Assembly: GCF_048066175.1 (NCBI RefSeq)
Contig: NZ_JBLTXA010000007.1
Coordinates: 200,937 to 264,936 of the forward strand
DNA from: Niveispirillum fermenti
Lineage (GTDB): Bacteria > Pseudomonadota > Alphaproteobacteria > Azospirillales > Azospirillaceae
Length of the DNA stretch: 64,000 bases
Direction: 5' to 3'
Of this stretch, positions 1-7,699 are shown in pieces. Below the pieces are notes generated by a model. It was not told the DNA's origin and made no database searches. It worked only from the letters and a program-made list of their open reading frames with translations. Made by a program: the position numbers and the translations under genes. Position 1 is the stretch's first letter. Every line of letters starts with the position of its first letter.

Positions 1-756
1 CTCCAGGATATCAGCCATGATGCCGACCGCTTCCGCCGCCAGGGCCGCGTTGGCCTCCTCGAACACCGCGTCCAGGATGGTGGCACCCCCGTCCGCCGTG
101 CCCAGCAGGGCGGCTGCGGGCACGCGCACACCCGTCAAACCGATGTCGGCCAGCCGCACGCCGTCATAGCCGGTGCGGGGCGTCCGGCTGACACCGTCCG
201 TGCCGGCATTGACCAGGAACAGCCCCACCCCGTCCGGCGTGGTGGCGCTGACCACCAGTTCATCCGCCGCGTGGCCGGCGATCACCGCGACCTTCGCCCC
301 GTCCAGCCGCCAGCCGCCGTCCACCGGCACGGCCCGCGTGGCCAGCCGGTGGCTGGTGTGGCGCGGGCCGGGCCATTCCTGATGCGCCAGGGCCATGACA
401 TGCTCACCCGCAATGATGGAAGGCACCCGCGCGGCCCGCTGGCCGGCGTCACCCGCCCGGCGCAGTACGCCGCCCGCCAGCACAATGGTGGCAAGGTACG
501 GCTCCAGCGCCAGCCCCTTGCCCAACGCCTCCATCACCAGCATGATTTCGACAGGCCCGCAGCCGAAACCGCCATCCGCCTCGGCGAAGGGCAGGCCCAG
601 CAGACCCATTTCCGCCATGGCGGCCCAATGGTCGCGGCTGAACCCCTCCGGCTGCTTCATGGCCTTTTCGCGGGCGTGGAAATCATAGCGGTCGGCCATG
701 AGGCGGCCGACGCTTTCCGACAGCAGCCGCTGCTCGTCATTCAGATCGAAATCCAT
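1..756 (-). CDS. Acyl-CoA dehydrogenase, N-terminal part (runs off left edge)
   Basis: An open frame of 252 codons reads leftward from ATG at 756 to the window edge without a stop, so the C-terminal third is missing. The start MDFDLNDEQRLL, the segment GLLGLPFAEADGG near residue 55 and the pattern VMEALGKGLALEP are typical of the N-terminal and middle domains of acyl-CoA dehydrogenases, which remove two hydrogens from acyl-CoA with FAD. A GAGGAAG ribosome site lies just before the ATG and overlaps the stop of the upstream acyl-CoA dehydrogenase 11 bases away, so the two are co-translated. Such adjacent pairs often form heteromeric enzymes in steroid and terpenoid acid breakdown (family knowledge); pairing here is inference. 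Confidence 0.88.
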   Translation of the reverse strand, partial: MDFDLNDEQRLLSESVGRLMADRYDFHAREKAMKQPEGFSRDHWAAMAEMGLLGLPFAEADGGFGCGPVEIMLVMEALGKGLALEPYLATIVLAGGVLRRAGDAGQRAARVPSIIAGEHVMALAHQEWPGPRHTSHRLATRAVPVDGGWRLDGAKVAVIAGHAADELVVSATTPDGVGLFLVNAGTDGVSRTPRTGYDGVRLADIGLTGVRVPAAALLGTADGGATILDAVFEEANAALAAEAVGIMADILE

Positions 757-767
757 GGCTTTCTTCC

Positions 768-1964
768 TCAAAGGCCAAGAACGGTCTTGGCGATGATGTT
801 CTTCTGGATCTCGTTGGAACCGCCGAAGATCGAGACCTTGCGCATGGTGAAGTAAAAGGGGGCCGCCGCTTCCAGCCAGCCATACGGTCCCTGGTCGCCA
901 TGGTGGCCGTGGTCAGGCACCGGCAATCCCGCCGGGCCGGCCAGTTCAAGGGCCAGTTCTGTCATGCGCTGCTGCAGCTCCGTTCCGCGGACCTTCAGGA
1001 TGGAGGCGGCGCTGCCCGCCCCACCGCCATGGCTGTCGGCGGCGACCACTCGCAGTTGCGTCAGTTCCAGCGCACGCAGGTCGACCTCCACCTCTGCCAG
1101 ACGCCGGCGCAGCCGTTGCCGCTCCGCATCCGACAGGATGCCGCGGGCATGCAGGTCCGCCTCCAGATGACGAAGCTGCGACAGCCGTTCCTTCGACAGG
1201 CCGATGCGGGCGATGCCGCTGCGCTCATGCCCCAGCAGGTGCTTGGCATAATCCCAGCCATGCCCCTCCTCACCGATGCGGTTGGCGACGGGCACGCGGA
1301 CATCATCGAAGAACACCTCGTTGAGGTCGGCGATGCCGTCAATGGACGGGATGGGGCGGATGGTGATGCCCGGCGTGCGCATGTCCAGCAGCAGGAACGT
1401 GATGCCCTGCTGCTTGCGGCCGCCGCTGTCGGTGCGGACCAAGGCGAACATCCAGTCGGCATGCTGGGCCTGGGTGGTCCAGATCTTCTGGCCGTTCAGG
1501 ACATAATCGTCGCCGTCGCGCAGGGCCGCCGTCTTCAGCGCCGCCAGGTCCGACCCGGCACCCGGTTCGGAGAAGCCCTGGCACCACCAATCATCGATAT
1601 TGGCGATGCGGGGCAGGAAGCGGCGCTTCTGGGCGTCTGTCCCGAAGCGGGCGATGACAGGGCCGATCATGTTGACATTGAAGGGCGAGCCCTCGGGCGC
1701 ATGGGCCAGGGCCATCTCCTCCTGGAAGATATAGCGCTGCGTGGGTGTCCAGGCCTGCCCGCCCCATTCCACCGGCCAGTTCGGTGCGGCCCAGCCGCGT
1801 GCATTCAGGATACGTTGCCAGCGGACGATGTCGTCCTTGCCCAGGTGCCGGCGCTCCACCATCTTGCGGCGCAGGTCGGCCGGCAGCGCATCGGCCAGGA
1901 AATCGCGCACCTGCTGGCGGAAGGCACGGTCGGCGTCGGTGAAATCCAGGTTCATGCTCATCAT
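768..1964 (-). CDS. Acyl-CoA dehydrogenase
   Basis: 398 residues, the normal length for the family. The N-terminal helical domain is followed by the FAD-binding stretch WWCQGFSEPGAGSDLAALKT near residues 127-146, and the C-terminus ends in FGGSNEIQKNIIAKTVLGL, the classic nucleotide-contact motif. It should oxidise an acyl-CoA at the alpha-beta bond in the cytoplasm. It lies directly upstream of a second acyl-CoA dehydrogenase (gap 11 bases), suggesting a two-subunit enzyme. Substrate cannot be read from the sequence; context (Ltp-type aldolase, P450, CoA ligases) suggests a bulky acid rather than a plain fatty acid. Confidence 0.92.
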   Translation of the reverse strand: MMSMNLDFTDADRAFRQQVRDFLADALPADLRRKMVERRHLGKDDIVRWQRILNARGWAAPNWPVEWGGQAWTPTQRYIFQEEMALAHAPEGSPFNVNMIGPVIARFGTDAQKRRFLPRIANIDDWWCQGFSEPGAGSDLAALKTAALRDGDDYVLNGQKIWTTQAQHADWMFALVRTDSGGRKQQGITFLLLDMRTPGITIRPIPSIDGIADLNEVFFDDVRVPVANRIGEEGHGWDYAKHLLGHERSGIARIGLSKERLSQLRHLEADLHARGILSDAERQRLRRRLAEVEVDLRALELTQLRVVAADSHGGGAGSAASILKVRGTELQQRMTELALELAGPAGLPVPDHGHHGDQGPYGWLEAAAPFYFTMRKVSIFGGSNEIQKNIIAKTVLGL

Positions 1965-2058
1965 CCCGGTCTGCGTTCCGCCAGGAATGTGCCGCAGCGC
2001 CAGGGCGGGTCAACGCATGCCGGGCCGAAGGGGCCCAGCCTTCACATGGCCGATATTG

Positions 2059-2988
2059 TCAGGCGGCAAGGTCCAGCAGCACACGGCCCGCACCGGGCCC
2101 GCGCGCTGCGGTCACGGCTTCGCCCAATGCCGACAGCGGCCAGACCCCGCGCACAGGGGCGATCAGCGGCATGCCGTCCAGGCGGGCTGCCAGCATGCGG
2201 TAAAAGCCCCTGATATCGGGATCGGCCGCCTCGGCGGGGCGCAGGCTGAAACCCCGGATGGACAGGCCGCGCCCCGTCAGCAGGGTGGATGGCACCTGGC
2301 ACGGCTGGCCCGACAGGTGGCCATAGACCAGCAGCGTTCCCCCCGGCGCCAGACAGGCCGCCAGCCGGCCCGTCGCCTCCCCCGCCACGCAGTCCAGGGC
2401 CAGGACCGCACAGCGCGCTGCCAGACGGGCCGCCAGATCGGGCCCGTCGCAAAAGGTATGACCGCTTCCGGCCCGGCCGATATCGATGACCGGCACCCCC
2501 AGGCCGGCCGCGAAATGCCGGACCAGCCCCGCCACGCCGGACCCAGGCGCATTCAGCAGGACAGGGTCACCGGCCCGCAGCGGCACCATGTGCAACAGCC
2601 GCCAGGCCGTGGCGGGGTTGATGCGCAGCAGGGCCGCCTGCGCATCGGCCAGACCGGCCGGCACCGGCACCAGATCGGCGGCGGGCAGCAACCGGTGGCT
2701 GGTCCAGTTCCCGCGGGTCAGGGGCAGGACGCGCATGCCGGGCACCAGGTCGGTGACACCGGCGCCAACCGCCAGCACCTCGCCCACCCCCTCCGCCCCC
2801 GGCACGGCCGGATAGGTCGGGGCGAAGGCATAGCGCCCGGCGATCAGCAACAGGTCGGCGGGGTTGACCGGGGCCAGCCGCATCGCGACCAGCACCTGCC
2901 CCGGTCCGGGTTGTGCGGGCAGTTGAAAGGAAACGGGCCGGGGATGCATCCCCGGCCCGTCCAGAACGGCGCGCAGGCCGGTTATCAC
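2059..2988 (-). CDS. MDR-superfamily oxidoreductase, enoyl-thioester-reductase-like
   Basis: 309 residues of the zinc-free medium-chain reductase type. The N-terminal GroES-like domain carries VNPADLLLIAGRYAF and PAVPGAEGVGEV, and the segment LLRINPATAWRLL resembles the NPxTA signature of 2-enoyl-thioester reductases, followed by a Rossmann-type fold with a degenerate glycine motif (NAPGSGVAGLV). No structural-zinc cysteine cluster is visible. It likely reduces a double bond in an enoyl-CoA or ketone with NADPH. It starts at GTG 2988, overlapping the stop of the upstream IclR gene (GTGA), so the regulator and enzyme are one transcript. A quinone reductase role is the main alternative. Confidence 0.75.
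   Translation of the reverse strand: MITGLRAVLDGPGMHPRPVSFQLPAQPGPGQVLVAMRLAPVNPADLLLIAGRYAFAPTYPAVPGAEGVGEVLAVGAGVTDLVPGMRVLPLTRGNWTSHRLLPAADLVPVPAGLADAQAALLRINPATAWRLLHMVPLRAGDPVLLNAPGSGVAGLVRHFAAGLGVPVIDIGRAGSGHTFCDGPDLAARLAARCAVLALDCVAGEATGRLAACLAPGGTLLVYGHLSGQPCQVPSTLLTGRGLSIRGFSLRPAEAADPDIRGFYRMLAARLDGMPLIAPVRGVWPLSALGEAVTAARGPGAGRVLLDLAA
2933..2960. repeat. 28-bp perfect palindrome inside the 5' end of the MDR gene
   Basis: The arms 2933-2946 and 2947-2960 are exact reverse complements with no spacer. It lies 28 bases into the MDR coding sequence, just after the IclR stop, and codes for the segment DGPGMHPRPV. In RNA it would form a very strong GC hairpin close to the translation start. 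Confidence 0.7.
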
Positions 2989-3857
2989 GAAGCGTTGGCC
3001 GTGCGCGGGATGACCCGGCGGGTATAGCCCGTCGGCCAGACCGGCACCTGGCGGCCATTGGCCTGTTGTTGCTGGGCATCAGCGCGGGCGGCGGGCTTTG
3101 GGCGGGGCATGGGCAGCACCCCCTTGCGCTGCTCCTGCACGATCTCGACGATTTCCTCGGTGCGGGCACAGATGATGTCGGTCGGGGCCAGGACGCTCAG
3201 CACCAGCCGGTCCGTACCGCAGCGTGGGGGCAGCAGAACCGCCACCGATCCCGTGCCATCACCATGGTCGGGCGTGGCGATCCAGCCGCAATCACGCAGC
3301 CGGGCCAGTTCCTCCATATGCTCGGCCACCTTCACGCGACGGGCGGGGTCCTGTTCCTCCGCGTTCAGGCGGTGCAGGGCGGACCGCACATGCGTATCCT
3401 TGTAGGTGGACAGAAGCAGCCGCCCCTGCGGGCTGTGCAACAGGCAATCCGTGTTGCCGGCATGCTCGACAACGGCATGCTCGTGCAGCCCGTCGATCAC
3501 ATGCAGATGCTGGACGACATAGGATGTGGCCGTGGACAGGACCACGGTTTCGCCCAGCGCCTCCGCCACCCGGTCCAGCACGGTCACCACGGCCCCGCCC
3601 CGGAACAGCGCCGGGTCCACCCACGCCCCCAGCAGCGCCACGCGCGCCGTCGGGCTATAGGTTCGCTTGAAGCGGTCGTAATGAAGATAACCCAGCTTGG
3701 TCAGGCACCGCAGCAGCTCAGAGGTGCTGGACTGCGGGTAGGATAAAGCACGCGACAAGTCCATGACGGTCGCCGTGCGGTTCTTTCTGTCGAAATATTC
3801 GAGGATTTCCAGAACACGATAGGCAGACTTGATCGTTCGGCCGTCTTTATTGCTCAT
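2985..3857 (-). CDS. IclR-family transcriptional regulator
   Basis: 290 residues from the ATG at 3857 (MSNKDGRTIKSAYRVLEI), preferred because GGAAGGAAG stands just upstream; an in-frame ATG at 3884 would add nine residues. The winged-helix HTH covers about residues 10-70 (MDLSRALSYPQSSTSELLRC) and the ligand-binding IclR domain follows. The C-terminal tail rich in Q, A and P is longer than usual. It is divergent from a second IclR gene at 4137, and the shared gap carries CGAAC/GTTCG half-sites. It probably controls the adjacent MDR and acyl-CoA dehydrogenase genes; the effector is unknown. Confidence 0.88.
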   Translation of the reverse strand: MSNKDGRTIKSAYRVLEILEYFDRKNRTATVMDLSRALSYPQSSTSELLRCLTKLGYLHYDRFKRTYSPTARVALLGAWVDPALFRGGAVVTVLDRVAEALGETVVLSTATSYVVQHLHVIDGLHEHAVVEHAGNTDCLLHSPQGRLLLSTYKDTHVRSALHRLNAEEQDPARRVKVAEHMEELARLRDCGWIATPDHGDGTGSVAVLLPPRCGTDRLVLSVLAPTDIICARTEEIVEIVQEQRKGVLPMPRPKPAARADAQQQQANGRQVPVWPTGYTRRVIPRTANAS

Positions 3858-3943
3858 GGCGTCTTCCTTCCTCAACATGGCCACTTCTGTATGCGGCCTT
3901 GAGAAAACGGTATCCCATCGCCCATCTGATGCACAAGTTTTTC

Positions 3944-4006
3944 CGAACCCTGTTCGATTATCCGAACGCCATCCATCACATTCATGATATCGGCGGCCTT
4001 ACGAAC
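3944..4006. promoter_or_regulatory. Candidate IclR operator array between divergent iclR genes
   Basis: CGAAC occurs at 3944-3948, GTTCG at 3952-3956, CGAAC at 3963-3967 and CGAAC again at 4002-4006. The central 3952-3967 element GTTCGATTATCCGAAC is an inverted repeat that resembles the GTTCGATAATCGCAC-type sites bound by PcaR/PobR members of the IclR family (established knowledge). Location between two divergent IclR genes supports autoregulation. Confidence 0.55.
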
Positions 4007-4136
4007 AGGGAAGGTGCCGGGGGGCTGTCTCTGTCGGCACTATTCGGCAACTACTCCGGGCACCGAAGGCGGTCCCCCGCCGGACCCGCCTGCCGCCCTC
4101 ATGCCGAAACGCTCTGCCCGCCCGCGCGGAAACCTT

Positions 4137-4955
4137 ATGAAACGCCTCGGACAATTGCTTGAACAGGAAGAAAACGGACGCGGGGTCGCCGGTTCCGGCC
4201 CGCGGGCCATGACCCGCGTGCTGCGCCTGTTCGACTGCCTGGCCCGCCGCCGGTCCGGCATGACGCTCTCGGAACTGAGCCAGGCCATGGGCGTGCCGAA
4301 AAGCACGTTCCTGGCCAGCCTGCGGGCGCTGGCGGCGGACGGGTTCCTGATCTGCGAGGATAATGTCTACCGGCTGGGGCCCTGTGCCTACCGGCTGGCC
4401 GGCAACATCATCATGGCATGGTCGCAGCCGGACATCGTGCGCCATTACGTGAAGGAACTGGCGGAGGCCACGGGCGAGTCCGTGGGCTTTGCCATCGCCG
4501 ACTGGGATATCGGCCAGGCCATCTTCACCGATGCGGTGAACAGCGCCCAGCCCGTGCATTACGCCATGCGAGCCGGCATCCGCGCGCCGCTCTATGCCAG
4601 TGCGGCGGGGCGCGTGCTGCTGGCCTATGCCGCCCCCGACCAGCAGCATGATTATATCACGCGCGGTCATTTCCGTGCCCTCACGCCCTCCACACGGACG
4701 ACACCGGACAGGCTGACGGAAAGCCTGGATGCCATCCGGCGGCTGGGCTATTGCGCCAGCTTCGGGGAGATGCTGAAAGACACGGCCGCCATCGCCGTGC
4801 CCGTCTTCGATGCATCCGACTGCGTCATCGGCGCCCTGATCGTGGCCGCCCCGCTGAACCGGCTGCGCGCGGGGTTTGAACCGTTGCTGGCCAGCATCCG
4901 GCATTATGGCCGGCTGGCCTCCGGCCTGCCCCCCGGCGACCCGGCCGAACCATAG
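4137..4955 (+). CDS. IclR-family transcriptional regulator
   Basis: 272 residues from ATG 4137 (MKRLGQLLEQEENG); upstream in-frame starts exist at 4101 and 3984 but the extra sequence is low-complexity and unlike the family. The HTH lies at about residues 25-75 (MTLSELSQAMGVPKSTFLASLRAL), followed by an IclR effector domain with the usual small-molecule pocket segment around ASAAGRVLLAYA. It is divergent from the IclR gene at 3857. The target set is probably the catabolic genes on either side, including the amidohydrolase that ends convergently at 5041; this is inference from position. Confidence 0.86.
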   Translation: MKRLGQLLEQEENGRGVAGSGPRAMTRVLRLFDCLARRRSGMTLSELSQAMGVPKSTFLASLRALAADGFLICEDNVYRLGPCAYRLAGNIIMAWSQPDIVRHYVKELAEATGESVGFAIADWDIGQAIFTDAVNSAQPVHYAMRAGIRAPLYASAAGRVLLAYAAPDQQHDYITRGHFRALTPSTRTTPDRLTESLDAIRRLGYCASFGEMLKDTAAIAVPVFDASDCVIGALIVAAPLNRLRAGFEPLLASIRHYGRLASGLPPGDPAEP

Positions 4956-5010
4956 AAAGAAAAAAGGCGGCACCCATCCGCTCCCTTTGGGGGAACGGAC
5001 AGGTGCCGCC
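4956..5010 (-). terminator. Rho-independent terminator of the amidohydrolase gene
   Basis: GGCGGCACC at 4966-4974 pairs perfectly with GGTGCCGCC at 5002-5010. Read on the minus strand the hairpin is followed by a run of T (the A-tract 4960-4965), which is what a terminator for the leftward gene ending at 5041 needs. It may also stop the rightward iclR transcript. Confidence 0.75.
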
Positions 5011-5040
5011 CAGGCGAGCCGGGAGGAACCGGCCGGACCG

Positions 5041-6273
5041 TCAGGGCGTCAGGCCCATGAAGCGCATGCCGTTTTCATACATGATCTTGCGGGTATCGCT
5101 GTCGCTGATCCCCTTGCAGGCCTCATCGGCGAAGTCGCGCGGCTTTTCCACGCCCTCGGCATGGGGGTAGTCGGAGCCCATCAGGATCCAGTCGGCATTG
5201 CCGACCTGATCGATGATGGCCTTTATATTGTCCTCCGGATAGGCCACGACCGCGACATTGCGGGCGAAGATACGGCTGGGCCGATCCTTCAACTGGCCAC
5301 CGGGCCAATAGCCGTTCTTGGCCATGCCGCGGCACTTGTCCATCTTGGTCAGCATGGCCGGCACCCATTCGGCGCCGTTTTCCGCCGACAGCAGCTTCAC
5401 ATTGGGGAAGCGCTCGAAGAAGTTCCAGAAGATGAAGCTGGACAGCGTCTCCACCACCGGCCGTTCCGAATAGCCGTGCATCCAGACGAAGGCCGTCTGC
5501 TTGATGCGGGACTGCTGCACCGGCTCGCCCCAGACGGCCATGTGGTCCTTCATGTAGATGGCTTCCGACACGTGGAACACCACGCGCAGCTTCGCCTCGT
5601 TCACGATGGCCCAGAACCGGTCATGGTCGGGATGCGCCGGAGCCTTGCCGCCATAGGGTCCCATCGGCATCAGGATCACACGGGCACCGTTCGCGATGCA
5701 CCAGCGCACCTGCTCGCACGCCTTGTCCAGATCGGCCAGGGTGATGATGGGCGCCGTGAAGATCCTGTCCTTGTAATTGAACTTCCAGTGATCCAGCATC
5801 CAGTGATTATAGGCGCCCAGCACCTCATGCGCCGCCGCCGGCTGATCCAGATAGGAAATGGCCGTGATCATGTTGCCGATGAACATGATGGCGCCGCGCA
5901 CATCCCACTCGTCCATGCGGGCCAGGCGCGCCCCCGGCTCCATCATGTCGGCCGTCTTCTGGACATGCAGGTCGATATCGGCCTTGCCCTCCTTCATGGC
6001 GCGCAGCCATTCGTGCAGCTTGCCGGGCGCCGGCACCCGGCCATCCTCATGCAGGTGGTCGGCACTGATCTCGACCTTGCGGGCGCCCACATACATGGCG
6101 TACTGGCCATCGTCGCCGGTCTTGAAGCTGATTCCGTAATTCTTCTTGGCGCTGTCGGAAAGATAGGCGCTCCACGCCTCCTCCGTCTCCCAGTAATGGG
6201 TATCGGCGTCGAAGATGGGACCTTGATAGCGCGGGGCTGCCGCGCCCGGCTTGACTGCGGCCTGGCTGGTCAT
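5041..6273 (-). CDS. Amidohydrolase_2 (ACMSD-like) family metal-dependent hydrolase
   Basis: 410 residues from ATG 6273 (MTSQAAVKPGAAA), preceded by GGAAGGAAAG. The metal motif near residue 20-28 reads IFDADTHYWE, a form of the DxHxH strand in which only the first His is kept; FHVSEAIY and the C-terminal LMGSDYPHAEG supply the later His and Asp. This PF04909 family includes decarboxylases and C-C or lactone hydrolases acting on ring-cleavage products. It therefore may hydrolyse or decarboxylate an intermediate of the local pathway. It is followed by its own terminator and is probably monocistronic. Confidence 0.82.
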   Translation of the reverse strand: MTSQAAVKPGAAAPRYQGPIFDADTHYWETEEAWSAYLSDSAKKNYGISFKTGDDGQYAMYVGARKVEISADHLHEDGRVPAPGKLHEWLRAMKEGKADIDLHVQKTADMMEPGARLARMDEWDVRGAIMFIGNMITAISYLDQPAAAHEVLGAYNHWMLDHWKFNYKDRIFTAPIITLADLDKACEQVRWCIANGARVILMPMGPYGGKAPAHPDHDRFWAIVNEAKLRVVFHVSEAIYMKDHMAVWGEPVQQSRIKQTAFVWMHGYSERPVVETLSSFIFWNFFERFPNVKLLSAENGAEWVPAMLTKMDKCRGMAKNGYWPGGQLKDRPSRIFARNVAVVAYPEDNIKAIIDQVGNADWILMGSDYPHAEGVEKPRDFADEACKGISDSDTRKIMYENGMRFMGLTP

Positions 6274-6402
6274 GGCTTTCCTTCCTGCATGCTTGCAAGG
6301 CTCTGATACGCAACAAATATTCTGTCGATTCCCTTGCTGATCGAAATTTAGCAGAGCGGAACCGCCCTGACAGGGGGCGGCATGGACGGGGGGCCCAGTG
6401 AT

Positions 6403-6419
6403 CACCCATCTGATGGGTG
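6403..6419. promoter_or_regulatory. Inverted repeat upstream of the amidohydrolase gene
   Basis: CACCCATC (6403-6410), one spacer base, GATGGGTG (6412-6419): a perfect 8-bp dyad 130 bases before the amidohydrolase start and in the gap after the Gfo/Idh/MocA gene. The inner CCCATCTGATG also occurs in the divergent iclR gap at 3921-3931, so it may be a regulator site. Confidence 0.4.
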
Positions 6420-6437
6420 CTGCCGCCGATACAGGGG

Positions 6438-7586
6438 TCACAGGTCGTGCGGCCGCAGCCAGCAGCGTTCCGCCGATGCCCGCTCCACCGCTTCCACGAC
6501 CTTTTGGACGGCCGCCGCCTCGGTGAAGCTCGGTGAGCCCTCCCCGCCCGTGCGGATGGCCTGCACCATGTCGGCGAACATCCAGTCCATGGCGATGAGC
6601 GGCCGCGGCCCCGTCGCCGTGCAGCCCGGCACGCGGTGGAACCGCTCCTCGATCGTCACCGGCCGGCAGGCGCGCTCGCCATAGGGGACGGGCCTTGCAT
6701 CACCGGCATGGAGTTGCGCCGACAGGCCATTGCCAAAGCTGCTGTCGGTCAGCAGAAGCCGACCCCGGTCGCCCCACACCTCCACCCGCCAGCCCTCCGT
6801 GTCGGGCACGCACCAGCCGGTCTGCAGGCTGCCGATGGCGCCATTGGCCAGACGCAGGGTGGCCGATCCCAGATCATGGGTGTCGGGACGGAGTACATCG
6901 CCATTGGGCAGGAACCATTCCGGCACGCCCGTCGTCAGCATGCCCGTCACCTCCTCCACCCCGCCCAGCAGATGGGTCAGGTAAAGCAGGGCATGCGTGG
7001 CGAAATTGCGCCAGCCGGACCCGCCGCTGGCCTTGTCGGCCAGCCAGTAATAGGGGTCCGTCGCCCCGGAATAGGCACTGTAGCAATAGGGCTTCCCGTT
7101 CTCCTCGAACAGGGGCAGGAAAAGCTGCACATTGAAGCCCAGCGGCCGGCCGATGAAGCCGGTATCGACCATGGCCTTCATCTGCTGTGCGGCGGGACTC
7201 CAGCGGAATTGCGCATCGACGACGCCGACGACACCCTTCGCACGCTGCAGGTCGCGCATGGCCACGGCATCGGCCACGCTGGTGGCAAAGGGCAGCGCGT
7301 CATAGACATGCTTGCCATGGCCAAGCGCCGCCATGACCATCGGAAAGCGGAAGGAGGGACGGGTGCCGACATCAATGATATCGAGGTCGGGATCGGCACA
7401 CATCTCCTCATAGTTCCAATAGGCCTTGGGGATGGAAAAGGCCTTGGCCGCGGCTTCGGCGGTGTGCGGGCGCGCCGTGCAGATGGCCGCCACCTCCACC
7501 CCCGGCGTGCGCCGCCAGGCGGGCCCGTGGACCTTCAGGCTCCAGTTGGCGCTGATGATCCCGACCTTCAGAACCTTCTCCGTCAT
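6438..7586 (-). CDS. Gfo/Idh/MocA-family oxidoreductase lacking the EKP lysine
   Basis: 382 residues from ATG 7586 (MTEKVLKVGIISANWS), preceded by GGGAAGG. The N-terminal half has the Rossmann fold of the family and the C-terminal half the alpha/beta GFO_IDH_MocA_C domain. Two motifs are altered. The nucleotide loop reads GIISANWSLKVHG rather than GxGxxG, and the normally invariant EKP catalytic lysine segment reads GKHVYDALPFATS. It may therefore bind NAD(P) without the standard hydride-transfer lysine, or act on a different substrate or as a sensor. It is in the leftward gene run with the amidohydrolase but separated by 164 bases. Confidence 0.8.
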   Translation of the reverse strand: MTEKVLKVGIISANWSLKVHGPAWRRTPGVEVAAICTARPHTAEAAAKAFSIPKAYWNYEEMCADPDLDIIDVGTRPSFRFPMVMAALGHGKHVYDALPFATSVADAVAMRDLQRAKGVVGVVDAQFRWSPAAQQMKAMVDTGFIGRPLGFNVQLFLPLFEENGKPYCYSAYSGATDPYYWLADKASGGSGWRNFATHALLYLTHLLGGVEEVTGMLTTGVPEWFLPNGDVLRPDTHDLGSATLRLANGAIGSLQTGWCVPDTEGWRVEVWGDRGRLLLTDSSFGNGLSAQLHAGDARPVPYGERACRPVTIEERFHRVPGCTATGPRPLIAMDWMFADMVQAIRTGGEGSPSFTEAAAVQKVVEAVERASAERCWLRPHDL

Positions 7587-7619
7587 GACCGGCCCTTCCC
7601 AACTGTCCGAGATTTCCGG

Positions 7620-7634
7620 GCCATTTATAATGGC
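7620..7634. promoter_or_regulatory. Palindrome upstream of the Gfo/Idh/MocA gene
   Basis: GCCATT (7620-7625), spacer TAT, AATGGC (7629-7634) lies 34 bases before the start at 7586, in promoter position. A 15-base word CGCCATCCATCACAT at 7662-7676 in the same gap is repeated exactly at 3967-3981 in the iclR intergenic region. Confidence 0.4.
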
Positions 7635-7699
7635 GCCTGCCGACGCTGCTGGCCTTCCCGCCGCCATCCATCACATGCGCGATGAAAGGCCGACCCCGG

